A DNA stretch of 64,000 bases, taken from contig CBDUSI010000007.1 of NCBI GenBank assembly GCA_965370045.1, positions 1 through 64,000 of the forward strand, in the 5' to 3' direction. A program made the position numbers and the translations under genes. Below the pieces are notes generated by a model that saw only the letters and a program-made list of their open reading frames with translations, searched no databases and was not told where the DNA came from. Source of the DNA: CAZONU01 sp965370045. Its GTDB lineage: Bacteria > Planctomycetota > SZUA-567 > JAKLDR01. This document shows, piece after piece, positions 1 through 8,248 of this stretch (positions are counted from its first letter, which is position 1; every line of letters starts with the position of its first letter).

Positions 1-315
1 CTCAGCAAGCTGAGACTTGGTCGTCAGAGGGTGTTGGTTGAGGGCATCGGCATACCGCCGGGCCTCGACCACGATGTTGGGCTGCTCCTGGAACGCCTGC
101 TGCTTCCGAGCGGCCCTCTGTAAGCCGCGGAGCTGCACCTGGCTCATGACCCGTTGGCCTTCAGCACCGGCGGGCGGAGGACCGAAAACAATGGTCTGGA
201 ATTTCCCTTGGAGCTGGATATGATATGGCAGGGGCAAGCGTAGACGGCGCGGTTTTTGGCCGTAAGTCCTTGTGGCTCTTGTGCGCAGGTTGTTCAACCT
301 GGGGAGCCAACTCCA
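1..315 (-). pseudogene. Diverged, window-truncated copy of repeated HTH (ParB-like) gene
   Basis: Read on the minus strand, this aligns without indels to the genes at 26147-26704 and 32634-33179. Shared peptides include RTYGQKPRRLRLPLPYHI, GKFQTIVF and YADALNQHPLTTKSQLAE. The window edge removes the HTH (LLGVSRVWVYRML in the other copies). Towards the 5' side the frame hits a TAA a few codons before WLPRLNNLRT, and the equivalent upstream peptide (WHLRK) is in another frame, so the 5' end looks frameshifted. Function is unknown; the family HTH resembles that of ParB/KorB-type proteins. Confidence 0.6.
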
Positions 316-394
316 AGCCCTTGTGCCTTATGGGCTTACGAAGATGCCACTTTGAGCAGTGCGCGTTGTGGACTCAGCAGCGCAGTGCAATTGC
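1..394 (-). repeat. Third copy (diverged) of a dispersed ~580-bp element
   Basis: Positions 1-310 align colinearly with 26369-26678. A further block (about 361-394, with AGCGCAGTGCAATTGC) aligns with 26731-26764 after a 2-nt shift. The copy is clearly diverged from the two near-identical copies at 26 and 33 kb. No inverted terminal repeats or transposase are visible. Confidence 0.7.
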
Positions 395-446
395 GGCGCA
401 ATGCGTTGCAGGATGAGGCTCTGCTGTTCTTCCTGGCGAATTTGGC

Positions 447-560
447 CTATGTCAACACGGGGCTCACCACATCCCTTAGCTCCTCAGCGGTAAAGGGCTT
501 GCGCAGGTAGCCAATGACCGCCGGCTGTTCCAGGAGCTGCGAAACGCGCTCATGATCCGG
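447..560 (-). pseudogene. C-terminal remnant of a response-regulator receiver domain
   Basis: The minus strand encodes a peptide ending with a TAG at 447-449 that contains LLEQPAVIGYLRKPF followed by TAEELRDVV. This is the usual end of a CheY-like receiver: the switch Lys in a K-P-[FL] motif followed by the last helix. No Asp-bearing N-terminal half and no start are present in the same frame, so it is a fragment. From 561 to about 713 I see no gene. Confidence 0.5.
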
Positions 561-713
561 TGGGAAACTGCACTGTTCGGCTCTCCGATTTCAAGCTGAC
601 TTCTGCGATCAGCTCTTCGAACACGAGGGCCGCTCTCCTTATAGCTGACATCTGATAACCCCTCAATGACTCCTACCACCATATTTAGTGGGTAGGACTC
701 AGTGAATGCGAGG

Positions 714-742
714 TTGCCAAAAGGAAAGCTAACTGTTATCTA
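714..742 (+). promoter_or_regulatory. Candidate sigma-70-type promoter for the first kinase gene
   Basis: TTGCCA at 714-719 and TATCTA at 737-742 are separated by 17 nt and lie just upstream of the kinase start at 779. The -35 is fair and the -10 moderate. It would let the sensor/activator pair be made independently of the sigma-54 promoter further down. Confidence 0.4.
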
Positions 743-778
743 TCTATTAGGGTTCTCTGCTGCAAGGAAACAACCTTG

Positions 779-2278
779 ATGAAGGAAGCACCGAAGACAC
801 AGGGGAACCGGCCGCTGCGGACAGTCATCGTATGCGTTCTCTGCCTGGTCTACCTCGGCGCCGGTCTGTATTTCCGCGCGGTCGTGGGAACCACGGTCGT
901 CTACCCTCACTTGGCCTACCTTCCCTTGGTCCTGGCCGGGCTGTGGTGGGGCCGCCGGGCGGTGCTGCTGGCCGCCGCGCTGGGGGCGGTGCTCCTGGCC
1001 CTGGACTTCCTGCCGGGTGCCGGGCCGCGGAGCCTCTGGGGAAACCTGTGCCGGGCCGGCCTTTTCCTGGTGTTCGCCCTGGTGGTCGGGATGTTGAACG
1101 ACCGGCTGCGCTCCGCGCGGGACCGGGTTGCCGCGTCGGAGAAGCACTACCGCACCCTGGTGGAAAAATCCCTAGCTGGCGTCTTCATCTACCGCGACGA
1201 CAGGATACTGCTGGCCAACCCGCGTTTCGCGCAGATGGTCGGCGAGGAACCGGAGGCCTTGGTCGGCCGGTCCTTCTGGGAGTTCTTCCATCAGGAAGAC
1301 CATCCGGCGGTGCGCGAGCTGCTCGGCAGGCGATCACGCGGCGAGACCGTCGGCCTGCGCTACGAGTGCCGCATTGTCAGGCGGGGTCGCGAAACCCGCT
1401 GGGCGGACGTGGCCAGTTCGCTGACCGAGTACGAAGGCAGCCCAGCTGTGCTGGTCAATCTCTACGACGTCACCGATATGAAGGAGGCCGAGCGCAAGCG
1501 GCGGGAGCTTACCCGCCTGGCCAGCGAGCAGGAGGAACAGCTGATGCACTCCACCCGCCTGGCGGAAATGGGCGAGTTGGCCGCCGGGGTGGCCCATGAG
1601 CTCAACCAGCCGCTGACCGGAATTCGCAACTTCGCGCGCAACGCCTTCTACATGCTCGACCAGGGCGCGGGCAGCGTCGAGGAGGTCCAGGGCAACCTGA
1701 GGATGATCTCCGACCAAGTTGATCGGGCCTCGAAGATAATCGGCCAGATGCGCGAGCTGGCCCGCAGAAGCGAGCGCGAGGTCGTCGCACTGGACCTCAA
1801 CGTGATCGTCTCAGAGAGCTTGGAGTTCCTCATGCCCCAGATGACGCTGGCTGGCGTCGGGGTACGCAGGGATCTCTGCGCGGATCTGCCCCGGGTAATG
1901 GGTGACCGCGTACGACTCGAGCAGGTATTCCTCAACCTCCTGACCAACTCACGCCAGGCCATGGAGGAAAGTCCGGAACGGCGGTTGACGGTGCGCACCC
2001 GCCTGGAACCGGGCAAGAACCCCGCAGTACTCGTCGAGATCGCTGACAGCGGCAAGGGTTTCGACGAAGCCGGCTCGCGGGCCATGTTCAAGCCGTTCTA
2101 CAGCACCAAGAAGACCGGGCAGGGCACCGGCCTGGGGCTGTCCATCTCTCTGAAGATAGTGGAGGATCACGGCGGACGACTTTCCGCCCGCGGCGAGCCG
2201 GACAGGGGAGCAACATTCGCCGTCCGCTTGCCGGCTGCGGCGGAGGTCGGGTCCGGGGAGGAATCCAGGGATGCCTGA
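779..2278 (+). CDS. Membrane PAS sensor histidine kinase
   Basis: This is a predicted inner-membrane sensor kinase of 499 aa. About four hydrophobic segments lie in residues 12-110 and include YPHLAYLPLVLAGLWWGRR. A PAS domain follows (about 120-245), then DHp with the phospho-acceptor His at about 273 (VAHELNQPL), then HATPase with N box (NLLTNSRQAM), G1 (DSGKGF) and G2 (GTGLGLSIS). An ATG with AAGGAA at 764-769 sets the start; a TTG three bases upstream is less likely. It overlaps the next gene, an NtrC-type activator, by 8 bp, so the two are almost certainly a cognate pair. The N-terminal membrane domain is shared with the second kinase at 13104. The signal sensed is not shown by sequence; redox or H2 status is an inference from context. 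Confidence 0.9.
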   Translation: MKEAPKTQGNRPLRTVIVCVLCLVYLGAGLYFRAVVGTTVVYPHLAYLPLVLAGLWWGRRAVLLAAALGAVLLALDFLPGAGPRSLWGNLCRAGLFLVFALVVGMLNDRLRSARDRVAASEKHYRTLVEKSLAGVFIYRDDRILLANPRFAQMVGEEPEALVGRSFWEFFHQEDHPAVRELLGRRSRGETVGLRYECRIVRRGRETRWADVASSLTEYEGSPAVLVNLYDVTDMKEAERKRRELTRLASEQEEQLMHSTRLAEMGELAAGVAHELNQPLTGIRNFARNAFYMLDQGAGSVEEVQGNLRMISDQVDRASKIIGQMRELARRSEREVVALDLNVIVSESLEFLMPQMTLAGVGVRRDLCADLPRVMGDRVRLEQVFLNLLTNSRQAMEESPERRLTVRTRLEPGKNPAVLVEIADSGKGFDEAGSRAMFKPFYSTKKTGQGTGLGLSISLKIVEDHGGRLSARGEPDRGATFAVRLPAAAEVGSGEESRDA

Positions 2279-3674
2279 CCGTCCGAAGGACAACGACGCA
2301 CTTGTCGTGGTCGTCGACGACGACGAGGCCGCGCGCCTCTCGCTGGCCCAGATGCTGCGCCTGCGCAGCTACTCAGTCGAGGCCTTCTCCTCCGCGGAGG
2401 CCGCGCTGGCTTGGCCACGCCTGGCAGAGGCCGACTGCGTGGTCAGCGACGTGAAGATGCCAGGCATGGACGGGGAGGAGTTCCTGGCCGAACTGGGCCG
2501 CCGCCGTGTGCCCGCGCCGGCCGTGCTGATCACCGGACACGGGGACGTGTCCATGGCCGTGCGCTGCCTCAAGTCCGGAGCCTACGACTTCGTGGAGAAG
2601 CCATTCGAGGACGACGTGCTGCTGGCCTCGGTGGCCCGCGCGGTGGAGAAGACCGCGCTGCGCCGGGAGAGCGAGAGCCTCCGGCGCAGGCTGGAGTCCC
2701 TGTCCCCGGGCGAGGACGGCCGTTTCGGGATGGTCGGGCGCAGCCGGCCGATGCTCGACCTATACTCGCAGATCGAGACGGTGGCGGCCTCGATCGCGCC
2801 GGTGCTGATCCGTGGCGAGACCGGCTCGGGCAAGGAGTTGGTGGCCCGGGCGATCCACGCCGCCGGGCCGCGCGCCGGCGGGCCGCTGGTAGCGGTCAAC
2901 GCCGGCGCGCTCGCGGAGAGCGTGCTGGAGAGCGAGCTGTTCGGCCACGTCAGGGGAGCCTTCACCGGAGCGGACGCGGCCCGCGACGGAAAGCTGGTCA
3001 GTGCCTCTGGCGGGACGCTGCTCCTCGACGAGGTCGAGAGCCTGCCGGCTCGCGCCCAGGTGGGCCTGCTGCGCGTACTGGAAGACGGGCTGGTGCAGGC
3101 AGTAGGCAGCGATGCGACGCGCCGGGTCGACATCCGTCTGCTGACCACCGCCAAGACCGACTTGGCCGCGGAGGTGCGTACCGGGCGCATGCGCGAGGAC
3201 TTCTACCACCGCATCGCGGTGCTCAGCGTCGATGTCCCCCCGCTGCGCGAGCGGCCGGATGACCTGCCACTGCTGGTCGGCCATTTCGTGCGCGCGGCGG
3301 CGGATCGCAACGGCGTGCCCGTTCCGCGCGTGTCCGGGAAACTCCTGAGGGATATCGGTCGCCACTCCTGGCCGGGCAACGTCCGCGAGCTGCGCAACGC
3401 GGCCGAGCGTATGGTCATAACTGCCCGGGACGGGGAGGCCGGGCCATTCCGCCAGGAAGAGGAGGAACCGGGCGAGCGCCTGCCCTCGCTGCCCTCGACT
3501 CCGGGGCGCCTGGCTGACGAACTGGCGCGCACCGAACGTACGCTCATCGAGGTCGCGCTGCGCGAAAACCGCGGGGAGGTCGGCGTCACCGCACAGGCCC
3601 TGGGCATTTCCCGGCGGGCCCTCTACGACCGCATGAAGAAATATGGTCTGGACAGGCAGGACTTCCGCGGCTGA
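2271..3674 (+). CDS. NtrC-family sigma-54-dependent response regulator
   Basis: This is a 467-aa enhancer-binding protein. The N-terminal receiver has its phospho-Asp at about residue 60 (SDVKMPGMDG) and a conserved Lys in EKPFEDD. The central AAA+ ATPase has Walker A GETGSGKE and an intact GAFTGA loop, the sigma-54 contact. A C-terminal Fis-type HTH (AQALGISRRALYDRMKKYG) ends the protein. It is translationally coupled to the kinase upstream. A consensus -24/-12 promoter lies 270 bp downstream, ahead of the hydrogenase operon, which is the obvious target. Confidence 0.93.
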   Translation: MPDRPKDNDALVVVVDDDEAARLSLAQMLRLRSYSVEAFSSAEAALAWPRLAEADCVVSDVKMPGMDGEEFLAELGRRRVPAPAVLITGHGDVSMAVRCLKSGAYDFVEKPFEDDVLLASVARAVEKTALRRESESLRRRLESLSPGEDGRFGMVGRSRPMLDLYSQIETVAASIAPVLIRGETGSGKELVARAIHAAGPRAGGPLVAVNAGALAESVLESELFGHVRGAFTGADAARDGKLVSASGGTLLLDEVESLPARAQVGLLRVLEDGLVQAVGSDATRRVDIRLLTTAKTDLAAEVRTGRMREDFYHRIAVLSVDVPPLRERPDDLPLLVGHFVRAAADRNGVPVPRVSGKLLRDIGRHSWPGNVRELRNAAERMVITARDGEAGPFRQEEEEPGERLPSLPSTPGRLADELARTERTLIEVALRENRGEVGVTAQALGISRRALYDRMKKYGLDRQDFRG

Positions 3675-3944
3675 ACCGCTTCACGCAGGATCTCTCTCAG
3701 ATCGTGCGGCTCGTGCGCACCAACCCGGTTCCGCATGTCCGGGCGCGGATCGGACACGAGGAGTCTGTGCCCGCCTGCTCACAAGTCGCGTGACCGCATT
3801 GCCTTAGCGCTGACCATCCCACTTGACAACTGACCTGTGAACTCCAGCCGCCCAGGGGACGACGGGGGCGGATTCCCGTCGTGCACAGGTCCAAACGCTT
3901 GATTCGAGGCTCCTTGAGGAAACGCTCCCCCTGCCGGCAGCGGA

Positions 3945-3958
3945 GGCACACGACTTGC
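3945..3958 (+). promoter_or_regulatory. Sigma-54 (-24/-12) promoter of the hydrogenase operon
   Basis: GGCAC at 3945-3949 and TTGCTT from 3955 give exact GG-N10-GC spacing and near-consensus bases. Transcription would start near 3970, just ahead of GGAAAGGAG (3973-3981 region) and the ATG at 3987. The rest of the 312-bp gap (3675-3944) holds no gene. It is where enhancer sites for the upstream NtrC-type activator would be expected; short GTGCGCAC-like and CTCGTG/CACGAG inverted elements occur near 3711-3760 but are weak evidence. Confidence 0.75.
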
Positions 3959-3986
3959 TTCCAGACTCCTCGGAAAGGAGCCCGAC

Positions 3987-4427
3987 ATGAGCACTGCGAC
4001 TCACAAGGCCCGGATACTGGTCGTCGACGACGATCCGGACTTCCTGGAGTCAACCAGAACAGTCCTCGAAACGGCCGGCCACAGCGTACTTACCGCCACC
4101 GACGAGCAGAAAGGCTTGGCGCAGCTGGAGACCGAGGCCCCGGACCTGCTGCTCCTGGACGTGATGATGTCCCATTGGGACTCTGGCTTTCGCCTGCTGT
4201 GGAAAGTGAAGGCTGACGAACGATTCGCATCCCTGCCCGTACTGATGCTGACCGCCGTCGACAAGGAGGTCAACATGGACTACGCGTCCCACGCTAACAC
4301 CGGGATCGAGGCCGATGAGGAGTACCTGCCGGTGGCCGGGTACATCGTCAAACCGGTCGCCCCTGACAGGCTTACGGCAACTGTGGCACGCATCCTTCGG
4401 GACGCGGAGAAGCGGGCGCGGCAGTAG
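3987..4427 (+). CDS. Stand-alone response-regulator receiver protein
   Basis: A 146-aa CheY-like protein with no output domain. Acidic residues (VVDDDPDF) and the phospho-Asp at about 58 (LLLLDVMM) are intact, and the Lys is in YIVKPVAP. An insert of about 20 residues lies between the T/S strand and the Lys strand (VNMDYASHANTGIEADEEYL). It is first in the predicted sigma-54 transcript and has a strong ribosome site. Similar single-domain receivers sit at 14232 and 14635, suggesting a phosphorelay inside the hydrogenase island. Partners are not determined by sequence. Confidence 0.88.
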   Translation: MSTATHKARILVVDDDPDFLESTRTVLETAGHSVLTATDEQKGLAQLETEAPDLLLLDVMMSHWDSGFRLLWKVKADERFASLPVLMLTAVDKEVNMDYASHANTGIEADEEYLPVAGYIVKPVAPDRLTATVARILRDAEKRARQ

Positions 4428-4429
4428 CG

Positions 4430-4777
4430 ATGACCGTGCGGCAGATTGCCGAGCTTCTCGGCGCCCGGGTGTTCACCGCAGGCGGGTCTGCCAACGTGCA
4501 GATAAGCCGAGCCTTCGCCGGGAACCACGTCAGCGAGCTGCTCGGTGCGGCTTCCGCGGAAACGCTGCTGGTCAGCAGCCTTTCGGGCGCGCAGCTGCTG
4601 CGCCTGGCCGAACTCATGGACGTGCCGGCAATTTGCCTGGTGGGAGGAACCGAGGTGTCCGCCGAGCTGGTGTATGCCGCCCGCGGCCGGGGCGTGGCCC
4701 TGCTGGTCTCCCCGCGCGGCCTGGAGGCAACCGCGCGGCTGTTCACGGGTCAGCTGGAAGTCGTCGGAGTGGGTTGA
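4430..4777 (+). CDS. DRTGG-domain-like protein
   Basis: A 115-aa protein starting with MTVRQIAELLGARVFTAGG and having the short alpha/beta pattern of DRTGG-type regulatory domains, which recur in clostridial [FeFe]-hydrogenase loci. No catalytic residues are recognised. It starts 2 bp after the receiver gene and ends 2 bp before the ATPase/hydrogenase fusion. A second related protein lies at 6357. A ligand-binding regulatory role is inferred from family and context only. Confidence 0.7.
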   Translation: MTVRQIAELLGARVFTAGGSANVQISRAFAGNHVSELLGAASAETLLVSSLSGAQLLRLAELMDVPAICLVGGTEVSAELVYAARGRGVALLVSPRGLEATARLFTGQLEVVGVG

Positions 4778-4779
4778 GC

Positions 4780-6360
4780 ATGGAGTTCGAAAGGCGGACC
4801 TTCGTGTACCCGATAGACGGCGGGAGCTACGACTCGGTGGGATCGGCCACCGGCAAGCTCAAGGCCGATCTTCGGCGCCTGGGGCTCGGCCCGGGGACCA
4901 TGCGCCGGGTAGTCATAGCCGCCTACGAGGCGGAAGCCAACGCGGTCATCCACGCCCGCGGGGGGTACATGACCGCCGCCTTGGGACGTTCGCACCTCTG
5001 CGTGGAAGTCCGCGATGAGGGACCGGGCATCGGCGACATCAGGATGGCCATGCGCGACGGCTACTCCACCGCTCCGGAGGAGGCCCGCCAGCTGGGCTTT
5101 GGCGCGGGCATGGGATTCCCCAACATCAAGAGGAGCAGCGACCGCCTGTTGATCGAGACGGGAGCCGGGCGGGGCACCCGGGTGATCTTCGAGGTGGAGT
5201 TGGTTCCCGCCTCGGCGGATGCCGCGGGAAGGAACTCGATGGATGTCCGGGCGGAGCATTGCCGGGAGTGCTTGGCCTGCCTGCGGGCCTGCCCGACCGA
5301 GGCCCTCAGGGTTCGCAGAAGGCGACCGGCGCTGCTCGATCACCTCTGTATCGACTGCACCGCCTACCTGGCCGCCTGCTCCTCTGGCGCCCTGCGCATG
5401 GAAACCGGCGTTCACCCGGGACGGCCGGAGGCGGACAAACTGGTGGTGCCCCCCGCCTTCCTGGCGCAGTTTTGGCCACGCCTGACTTCCAGGCAAGCCC
5501 TCGCTGGACTGGCTGGCCTTGGCTACCGGGAGGTTCTGGTGGCCGAGCCTTGGGAACGCGCCTTGATCGCCGCGGTTCTCGACCGCGCCGGGAAAGGGGG
5601 CGAGAACGCTCCGATCATCGCCCCGGTCTGCCCGGCGGCGGTGAACCTGGTGCGGACGCGATTCCACGCGCTGGTCAGCAGTCTGGCACCGTTGCTTTCG
5701 CCGCTGGAAGCCGTGCTTCACGATCTCGGCGCCAACGGGATTGCCCTGGTGGCCATCTGCCCGGCGCAGCGCAGCGCGCTGCTCGAAGCCGGCCTCCCCG
5801 CCGAGATGATCGCCGACCCCGTCGCGCTACGCGAGGATATGCTCCGCTCGGTGGAATCGCCCAAGCCGCGTACTCCAGCCGCAACGCGGTCCGCCGCCGG
5901 GGCCAGGGGACGCGAAGAGCCGGCGGTCCTGCGGGTGTCCGGCATCCGGCACCTGCTTAGAACCTTCGAGATGGCCGAGAACGGGCTCCTGGAGGCTGGC
6001 AGCGTGCTGGAGCCCTACGCCTGCGAGGGAGGCTGCTTCGGTTCGCCGCTGCTGGCTGGCCAAGCCCACCTCAACCGCGAGGCCTGGCGCCGCCTGCCGG
6101 CCGGCGGCGAGCTGAAAGCAGCAGCAATCGCCCGCACCGATCCATTCCGCCCGCGCCGGGGCCAGCGCCTGGACGCGGACATGAGTCGGGCCGTCGCCAG
6201 ACTCGGCGAGATCGAGGATCTGCTGGCCAGCCTGCCCGGTCGGGACTGCGGGCGCTGCGGGGCGCCCAGTTGCCAAGCGTTCGCGGAGGACGTGGTCACC
6301 GGGCGGGCAGCGCGCGCCGAATGCCCATTCGCCGGCGTGAACGGGAGGATATCGGAATGA
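4780..6360 (+). CDS. Anti-sigma-type ATPase fused to a sensory [FeFe]-hydrogenase-like protein
   Basis: A 526-aa fusion. Residues about 1-145 form an RsbW-like HATPase (AYEAEANAVIHA, DEGPGI, GFGAGMGFPNI). Residues about 150-200 hold two ferredoxin-like Cys motifs (CRECLACLRACP and a degenerate CIDCTAYLAAC). An H-cluster-like domain follows, with Cys in PVCPAAVN, AICPAQRS and YACEGGCFGSP, which are modified counterparts of the L1-L3 motifs. The C-terminus is an FeS domain (DCGRCGAPSCQAF...ECPF). In related loci the ATPase and the hydrogenase-like protein are usually separate genes. The ATG at 4780 follows the previous stop by 2 nt, and upstream in-frame codons belong to overlapping genes. The likely role is redox or H2 sensing that controls the ATPase; catalysis is doubtful because the motifs are altered. 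Confidence 0.8.
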   Translation: MEFERRTFVYPIDGGSYDSVGSATGKLKADLRRLGLGPGTMRRVVIAAYEAEANAVIHARGGYMTAALGRSHLCVEVRDEGPGIGDIRMAMRDGYSTAPEEARQLGFGAGMGFPNIKRSSDRLLIETGAGRGTRVIFEVELVPASADAAGRNSMDVRAEHCRECLACLRACPTEALRVRRRRPALLDHLCIDCTAYLAACSSGALRMETGVHPGRPEADKLVVPPAFLAQFWPRLTSRQALAGLAGLGYREVLVAEPWERALIAAVLDRAGKGGENAPIIAPVCPAAVNLVRTRFHALVSSLAPLLSPLEAVLHDLGANGIALVAICPAQRSALLEAGLPAEMIADPVALREDMLRSVESPKPRTPAATRSAAGARGREEPAVLRVSGIRHLLRTFEMAENGLLEAGSVLEPYACEGGCFGSPLLAGQAHLNREAWRRLPAGGELKAAAIARTDPFRPRRGQRLDADMSRAVARLGEIEDLLASLPGRDCGRCGAPSCQAFAEDVVTGRAARAECPFAGVNGRISE

Positions 6361-6704
6361 GGCTCAACGAACTGGCCCGCGCCCTGGAACTGGCGGATCT
6401 CACCCCCGCCGTGGACAGCCGGACGATGGTTACCCGGGCGCACGTGTCCGACCTGCTCAGCGACGTGCTGGCCAACGCGCCCGCAGGCGGTCTGCTGGTC
6501 ACCATCCAGGCGCACATGAACGTGATCGCCGTCGCCCTCAACGCCGGGCTGGTCGCGGTGATTTTCGCCGGGGAACACCACCCACCGGCCGACGTGGTCG
6601 CCAGGAGCGTCGGCGAGGGGCTGAAGCTCTACCAGTCCGAGCGCAAGGCTTTCGACCTGGTCGGCGAGCTCTACGGGCTGGGCCTGCGGGGAAACGATGC
6701 GTGA
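6357..6704 (+). CDS. Second DRTGG-like small regulatory protein
   Basis: A 115-aa protein (MRLNELARALELADLTP...) with an ATGA overlap to the sensory-hydrogenase fusion. Its fold pattern (ARAHVSDLLSDVL, then a strand of the type GGLLVTIQAH) matches DRTGG/HPr-kinase-N-like proteins of hydrogenase loci. No nucleotide-binding motif is visible. Probably a regulatory partner of the ATPases on either side. Confidence 0.65.
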   Translation: MRLNELARALELADLTPAVDSRTMVTRAHVSDLLSDVLANAPAGGLLVTIQAHMNVIAVALNAGLVAVIFAGEHHPPADVVARSVGEGLKLYQSERKAFDLVGELYGLGLRGNDA

Positions 6705-6766
6705 ACCGGCTTCGCGCGGACCGACACGTGCACATCGCGCGCGCGCCGTTCATCGGAGGTGCCGCC

Positions 6767-7285
6767 GTGCGTGACCTTTCGCTGCACGTGCTCGATCTGG
6801 TCGAGAACGCCCTGCGCGCCGGGGCCTCGATCGTGGAGGTCGGCGTGGAGGAGGACGCTGCTGCCGATCGCCTGGTCCTGAGCGTCGAGGACAACGGCCC
6901 CGGGTTCCCGCCGGGGGTGTGCGACGCAGCCGACCCCTTCTTCACCACTAAGAGCGGGCACAGGACCGGGCTAGGCTTGAGCCTGCTGCGCGCTGCGGCT
7001 GAGCGCGCCGAGGGCAAGCTGCTGCTGGGCAGGTCGGGCCTAGGCGGCGCGGCGGTGCGCGCCGAGATGAGCCTCGGCCACGTGGACCGCAGCCCGCTGG
7101 GAGACATGGCGGCCTCGCTGTCTTCGGTGGTCTGCACCAACCCGGGCGTCGACCTGCGTTGCAGGATCACCTCCTGCGACGCCACCCGGGAGGTAACCGT
7201 CCGGGGGGCGACCGGCCTGGTGGCGGCCAGGGATCTCGCGGGGAGGATCCGCGCGGCCCTGGCGGAGTTGGCGGTGGCGCCCTGA
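6767..7285 (+). CDS. HATPase-domain (histidine-kinase-like) protein
   Basis: A 172-aa protein with an HATPase domain but no DHp: N box in HVLDLVENALRAGA, G1 in SVEDNGPGF, F box in DPFFTTKS and G2 in TGLGLSLL. GTG at 6767 is preferred: it has GGAGG at 6755-6759 and gives the family-typical start RDLSLHVLDLVEN. A GTG at 6701 would add 22 atypical residues. Homologues in hydrogenase operons begin the same way and precede the NuoE-like gene, as here. It may accept signals from the sensory hydrogenase; this is inferred. Confidence 0.8.
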   Translation: MRDLSLHVLDLVENALRAGASIVEVGVEEDAAADRLVLSVEDNGPGFPPGVCDAADPFFTTKSGHRTGLGLSLLRAAAERAEGKLLLGRSGLGGAAVRAEMSLGHVDRSPLGDMAASLSSVVCTNPGVDLRCRITSCDATREVTVRGATGLVAARDLAGRIRAALAELAVAP

Positions 7286-7319
7286 CCGATTCGCTGGCAA
7301 AAGGAACGAGGAGAAGAGC

Positions 7320-7856
7320 ATGACGACCAAGGCGTGCAACTGCGAGAAGCTCGAGGTGGAGGAAGCCGAACTTCTGCGCCGGCTGGACGAGGTCATCGTG
7401 GAGTACCACGACAGGCCCGGGGCGCTGATCCCCGTCCTGCAGATCGCGCAGGGCATCTTCGGTTACCTGCCAGAAGTGGCGCTCAAGCGCGTCGCCACAG
7501 GGTTGGGCAAGACCTACACCGAGGTCGCCGGCGTGGTCGGATTCTACTCGTTCTTCTCGACCCGCCCGCGAGGGCGGCACCTCATCAGAGTGTGCCTGGG
7601 CACTGCCTGCTACGTGCGCGGCGGACGCGAAGTCCTCAAGCTGCTGGCGGATGAGTTGGGCGTCGAGGTCGGAGAGACCACCCCGGACCGCGAGTTTACT
7701 CTTGAAATTGGCCGCTGCTTCGGAGCCTGTGGCTTGGCCCCGGTGATCACCGTCGACGACGAGGTTTACCCGAGGGTGAGGCGCAATCGCATCAGGCAGA
7801 TACTCAACAACTACAGGGCCGGACCTGACGGTCCCCGGGAGGAGGGCGCGAGGTGA
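7320..7856 (+). CDS. hydC: NADH-dependent [FeFe] hydrogenase, 24-kDa [2Fe-2S] subunit (HydC/NuoE-like)
   Basis: A 178-aa NuoE family subunit. It has the helical N-terminal part (PVLQIAQGIFGYLP) and a thioredoxin-like domain with the four [2Fe-2S] cysteines (CLGTACY and CFGACGLAP). It is the small electron-carrier subunit of trimeric HydABC-type, NAD-linked and probably electron-bifurcating hydrogenases. A 4-bp overlap joins it to the next gene and it is well placed ahead of hydB and hydA. Confidence 0.92.
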   Translation: MTTKACNCEKLEVEEAELLRRLDEVIVEYHDRPGALIPVLQIAQGIFGYLPEVALKRVATGLGKTYTEVAGVVGFYSFFSTRPRGRHLIRVCLGTACYVRGGREVLKLLADELGVEVGETTPDREFTLEIGRCFGACGLAPVITVDDEVYPRVRRNRIRQILNNYRAGPDGPREEGAR

Positions 7857-8245
7857 GCAGGAAGATCTGCAGCCCGGAGGATCTCCGGAAGCTGAGGGAC
7901 GGCAGCAGGCGGGACATGGAACTCCGCGAGGGCGAGCGCCAGGTCCGCCTCACCGTACACATGGGCACGTGCGGCATAGCCGCCGGCGCACGCGACGTGC
8001 TTACCGGCCTGATGGACGAACTGAGCAATTCGGGGGAGGTTAACGTGACCCTGACCCAGTCGGGCTGTCTGGGGCTCTGCAACCAGGAACCCATGATGAC
8101 GTTGCGCGACGGGGTCGGGCACGAGTTCCTCTACGCCCGGCTCGACCTGGACCGCGTGCGCCAGATAGTACGCCGGCACGTCCTGGGAGGTACGCCGGTG
8201 GTGGAGCTGATCGCCGATTCCGGCCCCAGGCCGGAAGGCGAGTGA
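7853..8245 (+). CDS. Thioredoxin-like [2Fe-2S] ferredoxin (HndB-like)
   Basis: A 130-aa protein. Cys residues in MGTCGIAAGA and SGCLGLCNQEP match the C-x(n)-C...C-x3-C ligands of the thioredoxin-like [2Fe-2S] family found as HndB in NADP-reducing hydrogenases of anaerobes. It starts with a GTG overlapping the hydC stop. It presumably shuttles electrons among the flavin and FeS subunits of the same complex. Confidence 0.85.
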   Translation: MSRKICSPEDLRKLRDGSRRDMELREGERQVRLTVHMGTCGIAAGARDVLTGLMDELSNSGEVNVTLTQSGCLGLCNQEPMMTLRDGVGHEFLYARLDLDRVRQIVRRHVLGGTPVVELIADSGPRPEGE

Positions 8246-8248
8246 GGC

